64,000 nucleotides of DNA from Lojkania enalia (Eukaryota; Ascomycota; Dothideomycetes; Pleosporales), in NCBI GenBank assembly GCA_010094045.1, contig ML986589.1, forward strand, positions 613,502-677,501. Direction: 5' to 3'. Shown piece after piece: positions 33,125 through 48,300 of this stretch. The notes under the pieces are model-generated. The model made no database searches. It was not told where the DNA came from and saw only the letters and a list, made by a program, of their open reading frames with translations. Positions within the stretch are counted from its first letter, which is position 1. Each line of letters opens with the position of its first letter. Position numbers and translations under genes: made by a program.

Positions 33125-35007
33125 ACGTAATAACGTAGTAAGTAGCGTAATATAGCGAGCGGCGTACTCTATTACCAAAACTTGGTATACTACCCTACTA
33201 TTATAATGCAATTATTATAATAGCCTTAAATTGCCTTAAAAGAGGCCTAAATATAGCTTGCGAAATCCGCTATTAATTAAGATTAAATTTAAAGCGTACG
33301 ACGCGCTGTAGCAATATTTAATATATTAGAGATAATATTATAATACTAACGCGCCGGAATTAAAGTAAGGCGCAATTGTACAGCTAATTTAAAACTGTTA
33401 ACTAATCTAGAGGAGAGAGTACTTACTAATTATATTCTTAACCTAGATCTCTAAAGATAGTTTCTAAACTACTATCGCGTTGTAGGTATAGCTAATTTAA
33501 TTCTATATAGACGCGGTAAATATAATATTAGCTAAAACTAGCCTAAAAACTTTATATAATATTATCCTAAGCTTAAAGTACGCCTAAATCATCTATATAA
33601 CTATTAGAAAGCCTAGTAAGAGGAACCGAAGGTAATAACTAAGTTCTTTAAGCTTATAGTAAAAATTAAGGCTTAGTATAGGATTAATAATAATAATATA
33701 TATAATTTTAATAAAATAGGCTTTATAATAGGCTAAATTAGATATACTCTAGTTGTTATAGGTATAAATAAGCGAAGAGGTATAAAGACGTTTAAATTAG
33801 GTAATTAAGAGTAGATTATAACTATCTAATATATTAGCGCTCTTAGATATATACTACCACCTTATATCATCTTTAAAGCGATCTAGCACCTTATTAGATA
33901 GTATAAAAGGAAGGATTTACCTAAGGGATAGCTAATTAGTATTAGTATTAACGGATAGATTATTAATACTATTACTCTCGACTAGATTAAGTATTTTAAA
34001 AAGCATACACTACCTTATATAAAGGGTGTCTATTAGATACTAATTATAGACGGCTATAGTAGCTATAATACGCCTGAATTTAATAATTATTATAAACTAT
34101 ATAAGATTATTACTATCTATATACCTATATACTTATCTTATCTACTTTAACTGCTTAATATAGGCTGTTTTAGGCTCTTAAAGAAGGTTTACAGCTAGTA
34201 GGTTAAGGAGCTAATACGTAATCGTATCTACTATATTTTAAAGCTTAAGTTTATCCCTACGTTCTGTAAGGCTTATTAAATAGCTATAATATTGGATAAT
34301 ACTAAAAGAGGCTTTAAAGGGACCGAATTAATCCCTTTTAGACTAGATCGGGTTATTTTAAAGCTTAATATTTAATTGGAGACACTACCACCTCAGACTA
34401 CTATTATACCTACTATCACAACGCTCTAGATCGCGAAAACGCCTGTAAAGTAAGATAAATTTATATTATAAATAATATTTATAACTAATCGAATTATAAA
34501 TTATTAAAATTTAAGTCCGATACCTATTATAGAAGCTATATACCAGATCTAGAAGGGTGCGCTTATTTTTATAACTGAGCTAGCGATACTTTAAACTAAA
34601 AATAAGATACTATAAGAAGTAAATAAGGTAATAAGTAAGCGAAAATAGTATACGAAATAGTAGATTTAGAAATAAGGTATTCTAATAAGATTTAAGGTAG
34701 GAGATCTAATTAAACAGATTAATTTAACTACCTAAATTAGATAAGAGACTACTATATTATAGTCGTGTTATAGAACTGAAAATTAACTATAGTAATACTA
34801 TAGATGCTGTAGGCAGCTAGGATATTAAATTAAAATATATTTAATACGATTATCTAAGTCGGATAGTAATAGCAATTATATTACTATATTATCTAATTAA
34901 TTAATCTAGGCGTTATTAGATAAACTATCTCTAAATTACCTATAGGTAAAATTTGGGTAGTAGAGTATACTACTTACTACATCGCGCTACTTACTATATT
35001 ATTATAT
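33125..35007 (+). mobile_element. Pogo-type transposon A, inserted in Gypsy-1 gag
   Basis: A 1,883-bp element between TA duplications (33123-33124, 35008-35009). The terminal inverted repeats are about 60 bp; the ends ACGTAATAACGTAGTAAG and ATATAATAATATAGTAAG differ only by C/T and G/A changes, then share TAGCG. The interior on the plus strand reads IYNFNKIGF, LIIDGYSSYNTPEFNNY and LLNIGCFRLLKKVYS, which is a pogo/Fot1 DDE transposase. The flanking Gypsy-1 sequence is continuous when the element is removed, as shown by the uninterrupted copies near 53420 and 62480. Confidence 0.88.
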
Positions 35008-35049
35008 TAGAGGATCCGTATTCTAATCTAAGTAGTTCTTCTACTTATA

Positions 35050-36919
35050 ATATAAGTAGTAAGTAAGTACGCTAGGTAAGCGAGTATACTATCTTATTAA
35101 CTTTTTTAACTATTCTAGCAATATATTTTTACAACGTATTAAAATACTATAAATATAATATATATCCTTAATTAAGTAGTATTTATAGTACTTTTCTTAT
35201 ACGTATATAAATTATACCTAGTCTTTCTATAGTAACTATAGTATATAGAAGCCTGTTAACTCGCACCTAATCGCGTCTTACCTTAATATATTTCGCCCTC
35301 TAACTACTACTTAACCGCTATTTAAGCAATAATCTCCTCTCCCTCTACTTTTAATAAGGTGCCTCGCTTCTAAATCTACTTCTTTTTATACTATTTACGT
35401 GTTATAGTAGCCTTATTTACTTTCTTAAGGCTAGCGACTTAACCCTTTAGTAATATAGCTGAATAAAGTATTATCTTAGCACTTTTTTCGAGCTGATTAA
35501 TTACTATAATAATAGAAGTAGGTAATAAGCTTTTATACCTTTAAATCTAATCGCGAATTAATATTAATTAAGCTTTTAATTCGCGCTAGTTGCTTAGTAT
35601 TTTAGCTTCCTATATAAGAACCTCTAGCGCAGGTAATATTAGTGTATGAAGCTTTATATTAAGCTTTAATATTACTGCTTTTAAATTATATAGAACTAAA
35701 CTAGCCCCTTAAAAGCTTACGCGGATATTATCCTTTATAATTAATTACTAGTAGGTAGTATAGAAAGTTAGAAGGAACTTAAACTTTATAATATAATTAA
35801 TATAGTCGCAGATTAGGCTCTTAATCTAACTACTATACGCTCGCTTTAACAGCGAGAAGTAACCTATATTAAAAAGCTATAAGAGGTATAATAAGTATAA
35901 TAGTATATAGAGAGTATAGATCTTATTCTTCTTATAGATTGCCTAGAATTCGAGCGAGTTATAGCTCTTATAGTTATTAAGAATAAGTAGTTGCTATACG
36001 CCTACTCGACGGTTCTTTATATATACGATAAAGTACTTTAGCTATTTAACTCTAAGATTATTAGTTGTCCATCTATTATTACTTAGTCCAATAGCCCAAT
36101 TCTTAGATATATTATCACCCTTATACTAGGTAGAAAGGTAGTATTAGCTAGTAAAGATAATAAAAGGCGGGATCGCCTACCTAGTAGTATTAATTCTCTA
36201 GATTACTATAATCTACTTACAATTCTCTAGCTGTATAGCTTTTAGCCGACTATATCTTTCTAAACTAGTAACAACTAGCTTAGGTAATATCTTATCTATT
36301 ATAAAGCTAGCTTTATTAAAATTATAGACATTCTTATTATAGATACTATATATAGCTTTTATACGCGTTATAAGCTTAAACTAGGCTTTAATAATCTTAG
36401 AATCTTCGTATAAAGCTCTCTAATAATTATATAATCGATTAAATTGTATTTTAAGGCTATTTATTCGCTTAATAAAGTTCCTAGGCTATTTCTAGCTAAC
36501 CTATCTAGTGCTGCGCTTAGTAAGCAGCTTATCTACTATATCTTATACAGTATCTAAAAAGGGTATAAATTCTCGCAAATCTAGGTTAAGTATATATATA
36601 ATAATAGCCTCCTCTTCTAGCTTAGTAAGCTTCTTTAAATTTAGCTTACAATTGTATTATATAGTAATTCCGTCGTATCGTCGACGTATTATTCTTTAGG
36701 AGACGTTATATATAGAAGTAGCGCGTCTTTTACTTTAAAGTTACTTATTATTAATAGCTAAAATAGCTAGAGAGATATCTACTTTATTATAGCTAGATTA
36801 GGTATTTATAGGTTAAGCTATTATTATTAGAAGGTAGGGTATTATATAAAGTTAGTAAGATAGCGTACTTACTTACCTAGCGCGCTTACTTACCCAGCGC
36901 GCTCGCTTACTACTTATAT
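35050..36919 (-). mobile_element. Pogo-type transposon B, inserted in Gypsy-1 gag
   Basis: A 1,870-bp element between TA duplications (35048-35049, 36920-36921). Both ends read ATATAAGTAGTAAG inward, followed by variable numbers of GTAAGTA and GCGCGCT/ACGCTAGG subunits, so the right repeat is longer than the left. The minus strand reads LKYFIVYIKNRRVG, ILNNYKSYNSLEF and LFNIGYFSLLKRAYS, again a pogo/Fot1 transposase. It lies about 40 bp from element A, so two independent insertions hit nearly the same place. Confidence 0.85.
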
Positions 36920-37667
36920 TAGAATAAGATTCTCCCCAGCCTAAAAATACTAAACCTTAGCTTTAAGCTTATATAGAAAGGCTCTTTTAATACTATAGTC
37001 GCCTACTTAACAGCCTATAATATAGAATAGAGAAGTATTTCTAACCTCTTAGAATAAACTATTAGCCTATAAGTTGTAGCTAAAATAAATTTAGATTAGT
37101 ACTAGAAGGTTTCTAAGAGTTTATCTAAGATAACCTATAATCTAATACTACCCTAATCTACTCTAGTATTAATATCTTATTCTATTATAATCGCTCTCTA
37201 ATAACCTAGTAAAACTCTTATACCTAAAAAGTATACGACTCTAGATAATTATTATAATTATAGTAAACTAAAATACTTCGCGAATAAATATATAGTTTTT
37301 AAAGTATAAGAGATAGAGGTTAAATAAGAGAAGATTAAGGAAGAAGAGTTTCTAAACGTAAATAAGTACTATCTAGATAGTTTTTAGGTAGGAAATAGAG
37401 ACGTTTAGAAAAACTTTCTATCCTAAGCTTAAGTAAGTATAACTTATTAAATATCGATTTATTATATTTATTTAGAGGAAAGTACTTCTAAATCTCTACC
37501 ATCCTATATTTAAAAGGCGTTAGTATATAACTAAACGCTCTTATTAATATAAGCGCCTAAGGTTTTCTATTTCTTAATTTTATAGTAGTTAGATTACTCT
37601 TCTAAGCTCTATATATATTAATATAGTACTTACCCTTTAAAATTACTATTAAAGGTTTTTAGGACCA

Positions 37668-38867
37668 AATCTAAACTCTAGTTAATTAGTATATCTACTT
37701 ATACCTATAAATTAATAGGAGAACTATCTAAAACTATCTATTTATTATTATAGATCTAGGTATTTAGGATTGTATTATTAGTATTAAATAGTTATATTAT
37801 TTTCAACTCCAGCTAGATACAAATAAGAATCGGATTATATAGCCCTTTAAGTATCTTACTACTTATAATCCTTTACCTTCTCTTCTTATATAATTAACTT
37901 AGCTAGTATATAATAAAGAGGTAGAGCTAGATATCTAGCAACGCGACGCTCTATAGGAAAAGGACTAGTATTAATAGTTTTATAGTCTAACTATCTATCG
38001 TATTAAGGGTTTATTAAAACTACTAAAACTATATTAGTCTCTTATAGCCTATAATTTAAATAAGCTTAGAGCTTCTATACGCCTATATATAATAAAGTCT
38101 AAATCCGATCCGAAGAAAGTCTATTCTCTTATTATTACTTTTATCTTAGCTAATACTTTCTACTTTAACATAAAGAGGAAAGAGAACAAGTTTTTCTCTA
38201 CGTCTCTATATAAAATCAAGCGGCTAATTAAAGATAAGTAAGCCCTAGAGCTGGAAAATAAGACTAAAAACAAAGTACTAGTAAATCTCTAATTACTATC
38301 TAATTACTATAGATATTAGAATATATTTAGTAAAACTATAGCTTATTAATTACTAGAATACTACTTTTACAATTATAAGATTATCCTTATAGAACCCCTT
38401 TCTAATAGTTACAACCTGTTGTATAAGTAGAATATTAAAGAGCTAGAGGCAACTAAAAAGTATATTATAGATAATCTACGGTATAGATATATTGAGTAGA
38501 GTTAGAGCCTCTTTATATCTCTAATCCTTTACGTCTATAAACCTAATAGTAACTTATATATTTACGTAGATTATTATAAACTTAATACTCTTACCTATAA
38601 AGACGTATATCTAATACTACGCATAGATAAACTCCTATCTAAACCTACTAAGATAATAATCTTTACTAAGTTTAATATTTACGCAGCCTTTAATAAGATT
38701 AGAATAGATTCTAGTTCTAAGGAATATACTACCTTTTAGACTCGATACAGAACCTATAAGTATAAAGTTCTACCTTTTAAATTATATAATAGCCTAGCAA
38801 CTTACTAGTACTATATAAATAATATACTAATCGACTACCTAGATAACTTCTATATTACTTACCTAGA
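37668..38867 (+). repeat. 1,200-bp block duplicated across the N gap (left copy)
   Basis: Matches 38878-40077 at every line compared, with a constant offset of 1,210. It covers the Gypsy-1 protease to reverse-transcriptase region and ends exactly at the gap. Confidence 0.93.
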
Positions 38868-38877
38868 NNNNNNNNNN
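38868..38877. other. Assembly gap (10 N)
   Basis: Ten consecutive N. The duplicated 1,200-bp blocks start or end exactly at this gap, which points to two contig ends with an unmerged overlap. Confidence 0.98.
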
Positions 38878-40077
38878 AATCTAAACTCTAGTTAATTAGT
38901 ATATCTACTTATACCTATAAATTAATAGGAGAACTATCTAAAACTATCTATTTATTATTATAGATCTAGGTATTTAGGATTGTATTATTAGTATTAAATA
39001 GTTATATTATTTTCAACTCCAGCTAGATACAAATAAGAATCGGATTATATAGCCCTTTAAGTATCTTACTACTTATAATCCTTTACCTTCTCTTCTTATA
39101 TAATTAACTTAGCTAGTATATAATAAAGAGGTAGAGCTAGATATCTAGCAACGCGACGCTCTATAGGAAAAGGACTAGTATTAATAGTTTTATAGTCTAA
39201 CTATCTATCGTATTAAGGGTTTATTAAAACTACTAAAACTATATTAGTCTCTTATAGCCTATAATTTAAATAAGCTTAGAGCTTCTATACGCCTATATAT
39301 AATAAAGTCTAAATCCGATCCGAAGAAAGTCTATTCTCTTATTATTACTTTTATCTTAGCTAATACTTTCTACTTTAACATAAAGAGGAAAGAGAACAAG
39401 TTTTTCTCTACGTCTCTATATAAAATCAAGCGGCTAATTAAAGATAAGTAAGCCCTAGAGCTGGAAAATAAGACTAAAAACAAAGTACTAGTAAATCTCT
39501 AATTACTATCTAATTACTATAGATATTAGAATATATTTAGTAAAACTATAGCTTATTAATTACTAGAATACTACTTTTACAATTATAAGATTATCCTTAT
39601 AGAACCCCTTTCTAATAGTTACAACCTGTTGTATAAGTAGAATATTAAAGAGCTAGAGGCAACTAAAAAGTATATTATAGATAATCTACGGTATAGATAT
39701 ATTGAGTAGAGTTAGAGCCTCTTTATATCTCTAATCCTTTACGTCTATAAACCTAATAGTAACTTATATATTTACGTAGATTATTATAAACTTAATACTC
39801 TTACCTATAAAGACGTATATCTAATACTACGCATAGATAAACTCCTATCTAAACCTACTAAGATAATAATCTTTACTAAGTTTAATATTTACGCAGCCTT
39901 TAATAAGATTAGAATAGATTCTAGTTCTAAGGAATATACTACCTTTTAGACTCGATACAGAACCTATAAGTATAAAGTTCTACCTTTTAAATTATATAAT
40001 AGCCTAGCAACTTACTAGTACTATATAAATAATATACTAATCGACTACCTAGATAACTTCTATATTACTTACCTAGA
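38878..40077 (+). repeat. 1,200-bp block duplicated across the N gap (right copy)
   Basis: Second copy of 37668-38867. After 40077 the reverse-transcriptase frame continues uninterrupted, so this copy carries the true junction. Confidence 0.93.
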
Positions 40078-42018
40078 TAATATCTTTATTTACTCTAAAA
40101 ATAAAGTAATATATACTATCTACATTAAGAAAGTTCTTAAGAGATTATATTAAGCAGGGTTATAAATTAATATTAAGAAGAGCGAATTTTATATTACCCG
40201 AACTAAATACCTTAGCTACATCCTATTAAATAAAGGCCTTAAGGTTAATCTAGAGAAGGTAGAAGTACTATATAACTAGTAGCTACCTACTATTATAACG
40301 GGTGTAAAATCCTTTTTAGGTTTTACTAGATTCTATCGATAGTTTATATCGGAATTCTTATATATTGTAAAGCTAATTATTATACTATAGAGCCTTATAA
40401 CCCCTTTTATATAGACTTTAAAATATAATATTACCTTTAAAAAATTGAAGTTAGCCCTATTAAGTATACCTATATTCTACTACTTTAACCCTACGTTAGA
40501 AATAAAAATAGAAACTAATATCTCTAATAGAGTAGTTATAAGAGTACTATTATAGAAATATCCCGATAGAAAATAGTATCCTATAGTATTCTATAATAAG
40601 GTTCTATCTAGTTTAGAGTTAAACTAGGAGATTTATAATAAGAAACTATTCGCAATTATTACTACGTTTAAGTAATAGAGGGTAGAACTTACTTTAATAG
40701 CTACTAGAACTCTAGTATATACCGATTATTACTTACTTAAATATTTTATAACTACGAAAATACTTAATACTTATTAAGTTTATTAGACCGAAGAATTAGC
40801 TTAGTATTAGTTCCGAATCGAGTATACTCTAGGTAAAAATAATACTAGAGCGGACATCCTTAGTTATTATAAATAAGATGTAGAAAACTTAAAAGTAGCT
40901 TAAACTAATAACCGGTTAAGAGTTCTATTTAGACTATATTAACTTTACCCCCAAATTAATGCTAAATTAGTCTAGTCTTATATTATCTAAATAGCAACTT
41001 AAGCGGCTATATTAAACGTTATTAAAGGCTAGAAGTAGATTATATTACTAGACTCTCTAGAGTTGATCGACGTATTACTATAGGAAAACCGAGCCTCCTT
41101 TATATAAGAACGCACCCTTTTACCCCGCAAGTATTAGATAGAGAATAGACTATTCCTCTACAATAATTACTTATATATTTTATTAGATTTAGGCCTTTAT
41201 ACGCGACTTATACAAGAAACTTATAACCAAGTATCTTCTATACACCTAAGCGCTACTAAAACCTATTAGTTACTATCCTAGAAGTACTACTAGAAGGGTA
41301 TAGAGGCTACTTATAAACGATATATACGGAATTACATCCTATACTATAAAGCTTATCTAATATAAACCCGAACCCTAGGTTTTATCTATTTACTTCCTAT
41401 ACTAAATTAACTAATACAGCACCTATATATTAACTTTAAGAATTTTCCTATAGATAAGTCCGGATATAATTAGATTATAGTAGTAATTAATCGCCTGTCT
41501 AAATAAGCGGTATATATTCCCTATTATTATATAATTAACGCACAGGGAATAGCCGAATTATTTATTTAATAGGTGTACTACTTTAGCTATATATCTAAAA
41601 CTATTATTTTAGACTAAGAACCTTAGTTTATATCTAATTTCTAGTCCGAATTCTACTATATTTTAGGCGTAAAGATTAAACTATCTACTATTTATTATAA
41701 AGAGACTAACAGATAGATAGAGATTATAAATAAGTATATCGATCAGAAACTACGCTCTTTTATATTCTTCTACTAAAATAACTAGAGTTCTCTATTACCT
41801 ATAATTAACCGAGTATAAGTAACTCTACTCTATATAACTATTAAAATATCTTCGTATTAGATCCTATATAGATTTAAGCCCTATTAGAGTTAGGATTAGA
41901 AATATTCTATTAATCCTATTACTGTAATAGATAAATTAAATTGTAAGAACGTTTTAGCTCTAGTAACTTATATATATATAACTTAGGAAACTGTAAAAAC
42001 TAATATTAAAAAGGTTTA

Positions 42019-42387
42019 TATTACGGATATCTCTACGGGAATTCTCGTACTAGACCCAATTAAAATCTAGGATTCTATATAGCTGGAAGAATAGGGCTAA
42101 CACGAGATACGTAACGCGCTTAATAGCTTAGTTAACTAAGCAACTAAGTATATTTAGTAGCTTAGTTAACTGAGTAACTGAGTAAGAAGGAATAATAAAG
42201 GAACTAAATTGTATTTAACGACCTTACAACTCCAATTTTTATAGTTCTTTATAGTTAACTTAAATATCCTTCGCATACTCTATTTACGTACTTCTATTAT
42301 AAGCTTATAAGAATAATCTACCTTATAGCACGTAATTACTCTTAGTTATTACTCTACTCTATACCTAGCTAATTAGAGGCTGTTATA
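42019..42387 (+). repeat. Gypsy-2 5' LTR
   Basis: 369 bp, same length as the 3' LTR. Contains two spaced copies of the palindrome TTAGTTAACTAA or close variants. Confidence 0.9.
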
Positions 42388-45300
42388 CTTTAACTACCCT
42401 TATAAAGCTAGAAGAAGTAAGACCAGTTAGACTACCCTAGTTAGAAGGAAAGAGATACCTTTAATAAGTAATATAGGAAACTCACGCAAGCAGAATATTG
42501 GGATTAGCTAGTAAGACTACCTTTTTAGAGGCAGGTATAATAACTATATTTATAAGAATGTAGAACAAATTAGCATAATAATAGAAATAACTAGTTCTAG
42601 TAGATAAATAGATAAGAAGCCTAAAAGAGACCTAGGATAGCCTTCTTAAAAGTCTTAAAAAAATATAAGGAATAGTTAATAGTAAATAAGAGATAGAACT
42701 TATAGGAATTATCTAAAAACTTAAGCAAGTCGAAAGAGTACTACTAATAATATACTACTAACAGCGAATTAAACTAGTACTACTCGATAAATTTAATAGA
42801 ACTAGGTCTAAGCTTAAAGGATTCCTAGTAGTAGCAAGGATCTATATTAATACTAACCTTAATATTATTTAGTATAAGAATAAGAAAGTACTATTTATAG
42901 GAGTATACTTAATAGGTAAACTACTCGACTAGTTCTAGTCCTTTCTAATAGATTTTAAGAACTATGCGGAGGAATATTAGAAGAGCGAAACTAAGGTAAT
43001 ATTTGCGAGCCTAGTATACTTCTAATAGAAACTCGAACTAGCGTTCGGAAATATCAACGAAGTATAAGTAGTAGAAAATAGACTTTACGACCTAGTTTAA
43101 CTAGGATCTATTACCTTATATATATCGAGCTTTTAACAGCTCTTAAATAAAGTTGTCTAGAACAACTATAGTATAATAGTAAAGTTCCGTAGAGGATTAA
43201 AAATAGAAATAAGAAGAGTAATAATATATATAGAGTAACTATAGGACCTAGTATTATACTTTTAACTAGTAAAGAGAATTAACAACAAACTATACTAGTT
43301 TAAAAATAAGGAAAGATAAGCGTACTACTAAAGGGTACGCTTTTTAATAAGAGCTGCTAATGCGGGCGGACCTATAGATCTAAGTGCTACTAGAGAAAAG
43401 AAGCCTAAATTACAGGCGACTCAGGAAAAGAAGACCTAAAAGAAAGATATTAAGTGCTACAACTATCAGAAATTAGAATATATAGTAAAGGAATATTAAA
43501 GTAAAAAGAAAGAAAAGAAAAACTAGCCTATAGAAGACAAACCGTAGGAAGTAGGTAAAGAAAAACTAGTCGCAACTACAGAATACAGAACCTTATATTA
43601 GTCCTTCTATAACGAAGACGAGTGTTAAGTATACCAACAACTTAAAGAAGCTATAAGATATTAGCTTTAAAAGAAAACGCAACTTACAGTAATATAGAAA
43701 TATATAAAAAGATAGCTAGAAGAAGTTTAAGAAACATTAAACGAGGATAAAGAAATAAACACCCTATTATAAATAGAAGAAGCTACTACTAGAATACTAA
43801 CATCTAAACCAGCACCTAGAGTATATTCTATATACCGACGAGGAATAATCGAGTATAAATAGGGAACCCCGGCTCCTATAGCTACTCTACGAAAGAAACT
43901 ACCTATAAAATTCTATAATAAAAATAGACTAGAATAAGATATTATCAACGTTTATAAAGAATAGTAAAATACCTACCCTAGGGAAATCCGCTTCTTACAC
44001 TTCGAAAAATAGATAGAAACTATAAAAGTAGTAGAAAGGCACTTTAATATAATAGATTAGAACAAGGCTGCATATATAGTACGAAAAGTAGTAGCCTTCT
44101 TATAAAGCGAAGTACCAGTAAAATACTGGATACTAAAAGTATTACGGTATAAATAAGAATGGGATTACTAGATTAGAGAAGATAATAACCTCCGTATAAA
44201 CTAATACTATCTAGTATATTTCGAGATAGTATAGATATCGTATATTAAATAACAGTATAAGGCCTACTAAGGAAGAAAGGAAAATATAGGTATATAGCTA
44301 AGACGACTAAACGAAGATAAAGTACTAGGAAATTCTATAAAATAAGAAGCTATAATAGAATAGGAAGTTATTAAACAAACCTAAAACTATATAGTACTCG
44401 AACCTAGACCTCTACTACCTAAAGTATACGTTAGAGGAAGGCTATAGTATAAATACCTAGAACGGAAATATCTGAAATATATATCTATAAAAGAAGTAAT
44501 AGCCTACTAGCCTAAAACAACTCAGCTATATAAGAATATAGAAGAATACCACCTTATAATACCCGGACGGTACTACGGTTATAAAGTATATATACTTATT
44601 AACAGTAGAGTAATAAAGAATTTTATAGCTAGCAATTATATCGCTAGAAAAGAAATACTTATAATATAACTAGAATAACCTTATATAATTTAAACTATAG
44701 AAGAGAAAGATTTCTAGAAGAAAGTTATATATACTATAGAACTAGGAGAGTTCGAAATCCTAGGAACAACCTAACAAGGATAAATATTCCAAATTGTAGA
44801 AATTACCAACTATAATATTATCCTAGGAATCCTATAGTTAAGAAAAGAAAACTCTTAGATAAATTAGTAAACGGGACGAATTATCCTTAAAAACTCTAGC
44901 TAACTAATTAAGGAACAACTCGCTATAATAGTAAAAGAAGCAGTAAAAGAATTATTCCTAATAGGAAACGTATTATATAGTATATCTAAGGAATACCAAT
45001 ATTTGATAGAACAACTCTAAGAACTACCACAATACCTACCTAAATATAGAGAATACGATCATGAGATTAAATTACAACTAGGAAAAGAACCTAGATACGG
45101 ACCAATATACAGCCTAATACTAAGGGAAATAGAAGCTCTAAAATAATATATAGACGAACATCTAAAGAAAGAAACAATTAGAGAATTAAACTTACTAGCA
45201 GTATACCCTATACTCTTCGTAGATAAGAAAGGAATAACCGACCTACGAATGTATGTCGATTATCGTACCCTCAACAACATTATAATAAAGGATCGATATC

Positions 45301-48300
45301 CTTTACCACTTATTTATAACTTGAGAAACTAATTGAGAGAAGCTACTATCTTTATAAAATTAGACATCTAGAACGCGTACTATTAAATCTATATTAAAGA
45401 AGAAGATAAATAGAAAATAGTATTTAGAATAAAAAAGGGACTCTTTAAGTACCTAGTTATATTATTTAGACTTACTAACGCACCAGCAACCTTCTAAAAA
45501 CGAATTAATAAGGTACTAAAACCCTACCTCGGACGATTCTATATAGTATATTTAGATAACGTTATTATGTATTCAAAAATAAAATAGAAATATAAGGAAT
45601 ATATTAAACAAGTACTACGCGTATTATAAGTAGTAAAACTATACCTTAAAGTAAGGAAGTACGAATTCTATACTACAAGAATAGACTACTTAGGATTTAT
45701 TATCGAACCGGAACAACTACGAATAGATCTAAATAAATTAGTAGTAATTAGAAACTAGTTAACTTTAAAATTAGTTAAAGATGTCTAATCTTTTATAGGA
45801 TTTTATAACTTCTATTAAACCTTTATAGATAACTAGAGTAATATAACTATACCTTTAATATAATTATTAAAGAAAGATATTACTTTTATATAGGGAAACG
45901 AATAAGAGAAGGTATTCTAAGAAGTTAAGAAACAATTTTAATAAGAACTAGTACTAAAACTCTACAACCCGGAAAAGAAAGCTTTTATAGAAACCAACAT
46001 ATTAGAAATAAGAATAGCTAGAATCCTTATACAAATCTATAATAGGAAATAATATCTAGTAGTATACTATTTACGAAAACTTACACCAGCAGAGATAAAT
46101 TATAATATATATAACTAAGAACTCCTAGCTATTATAGTATACTTTAAAGAATAGCGTATATATTTATAAGGAGTAAAATAGTAAACTAAAGTCTACTGCG
46201 ATTATAAAAACCTTACTACCTTCCTTACTACTAAAACTCTTACCCCTAGATAGATTAGATAGTTATAAGAACTAGCTACATTTAACTTCAAAATTATCTA
46301 TATTAGTAGAAGATAAAATCGAAGAGTAGATATATTAAATAGACTACTAGAATATAAATAAGAAAAGAGAACTATAGCTATACTACTAAGAAAATAACAA
46401 GATAAAAATATAGTATACAATTATCTAAGGCTTGTAGTAATAACTATTACTAAAGAAGTAAACTAGATAACTCTAATTAGATTAGTAATAAACAGAATAC
46501 CCGAAGAACTCTAAGAATAAGAACTAGAATAGGTAGACAGGCTATTATATATTTATAACCGAATCTATATACTAGCTAAGATTAGAAAAGAATTTATTAG
46601 ACAATTTTATAAAGCCCCTACCTATAGATACTAAGGAACCGAAAAAACGCTAGAACGAATCCTTAGAGGATTCTACTTTCCTAAAGTAAGGGAATAGATA
46701 AAGAATACGTTACGGGAATGTATAGACTATTAACAGAATAAATCTAATAGATATATACCCTACAGACTATTATAAAACCTAGAAATACTAACTAAACTAT
46801 AGATAGAAGTTACTATAGACTTTATCGTTAAACTACTAAAGTTAAAAGACTACCTAAAAGGAGAAGTATATAACTCTATTATAATAATTGTAGATAGACT
46901 TATAAAATACACCTACTTTATCCCTTATAATAAAGTATTATCAGCAGAATAGGTTGTAAACATCTTCCTAAAATAGATTGTTGTATAATATAGGGTACTA
47001 TAGAAGATAATTATAGATTAAAATACTAAGTTTACTTTAAAGTTTTAATAAACAATTATAAATTTACTGGAAATTAAATATAAGATATTTATAGTATTTT
47101 ACCTATAAATAGATAGATAGATAGAACGAATAAACTAAATAGTAGAGTAATACCTATAGTACTATCTTAACTATAGATAAAATAATTGGGTAATACTACT
47201 ACTAATAGCGCAACTCGCGTATAATAGTATTATATATAGTATAACCGGAGTATTACTATTTATAGTAAACTATAGGTATAAACTAAAAATATATAATACT
47301 CTAATTAAAGTAGTATTATAGGCACCCTAAGTATAAGAACAAGTTGAGATTATCTAATAAACGTAAGACTTACTAAAGAAAGACCTCTAGTTCCTATAAT
47401 ATACTATAAAAAAATACTATAATAAGAAATATAAACAACTACCTTACTTTAAGAAGGAAGAAAAAGTTTAGCTACTGCAACGAAATATTTAAAGTAAATA
47501 ACTAAGTAGTAAACTAGACTATATTAAAATCGGACTATACGAGATCGAAGAATAGATATTACCCGTAAACTATTAACTTAAATTACCTACGACTATAAAA
47601 ATCCACCTAACCTTCTATATCGTACTTATAGAAAAGGCACCCTAAAATGCTGAACTAGTAGTATATAATATAAATATATATAGAAAAGATTAGAAATAAG
47701 AAGTTAAGAAGATAACGAAATATAGGATATAGAATAGCAAATAATACTATCTAATTAAATAGTTAGGAATAGATAAATACAGGAACCTATAGAGTAATAC
47801 CTAGAAACTAGAAGAAAACCTTAGCCTTGCAGCGTTGCAGGTATATTATAGAACCCAAATTTACGAAGAAAACCCGGAGATAGAGTAGTAGGATTAAATA
47901 ATATTAGCTGTATTACAGGAGGCGACTCCGCCTTAAAAAGAAGACCCGCCTCGTAATCCGCCTCCTTCTCCTCTTTAAGCTGCTCCCACGTACGTTTATA
48001 ACCCTCTATCTACCTATATTTTACTTATTTATAAATTTTGCGAAAATACTAAATCTTTATATAAGCTACTACTACCTTATTAAGAAGTTACTCTAACTCC
48101 TCCTAGGCTAGACGGATCTCTTCCTCCAGCTTCGCAACTTTAGCATTCCGCTTTACTACTAGGAAGAATTAAGAATAAACTAGTATTACGGGACTATAAT
48201 ATATAAGTAATCTAAATATCGCGATCCGCGTCGTATAATAAATATATACTAGTATAAAAGTACTCTAAATAATACAATTTTTTAGGTATTTCCTTCTTAT

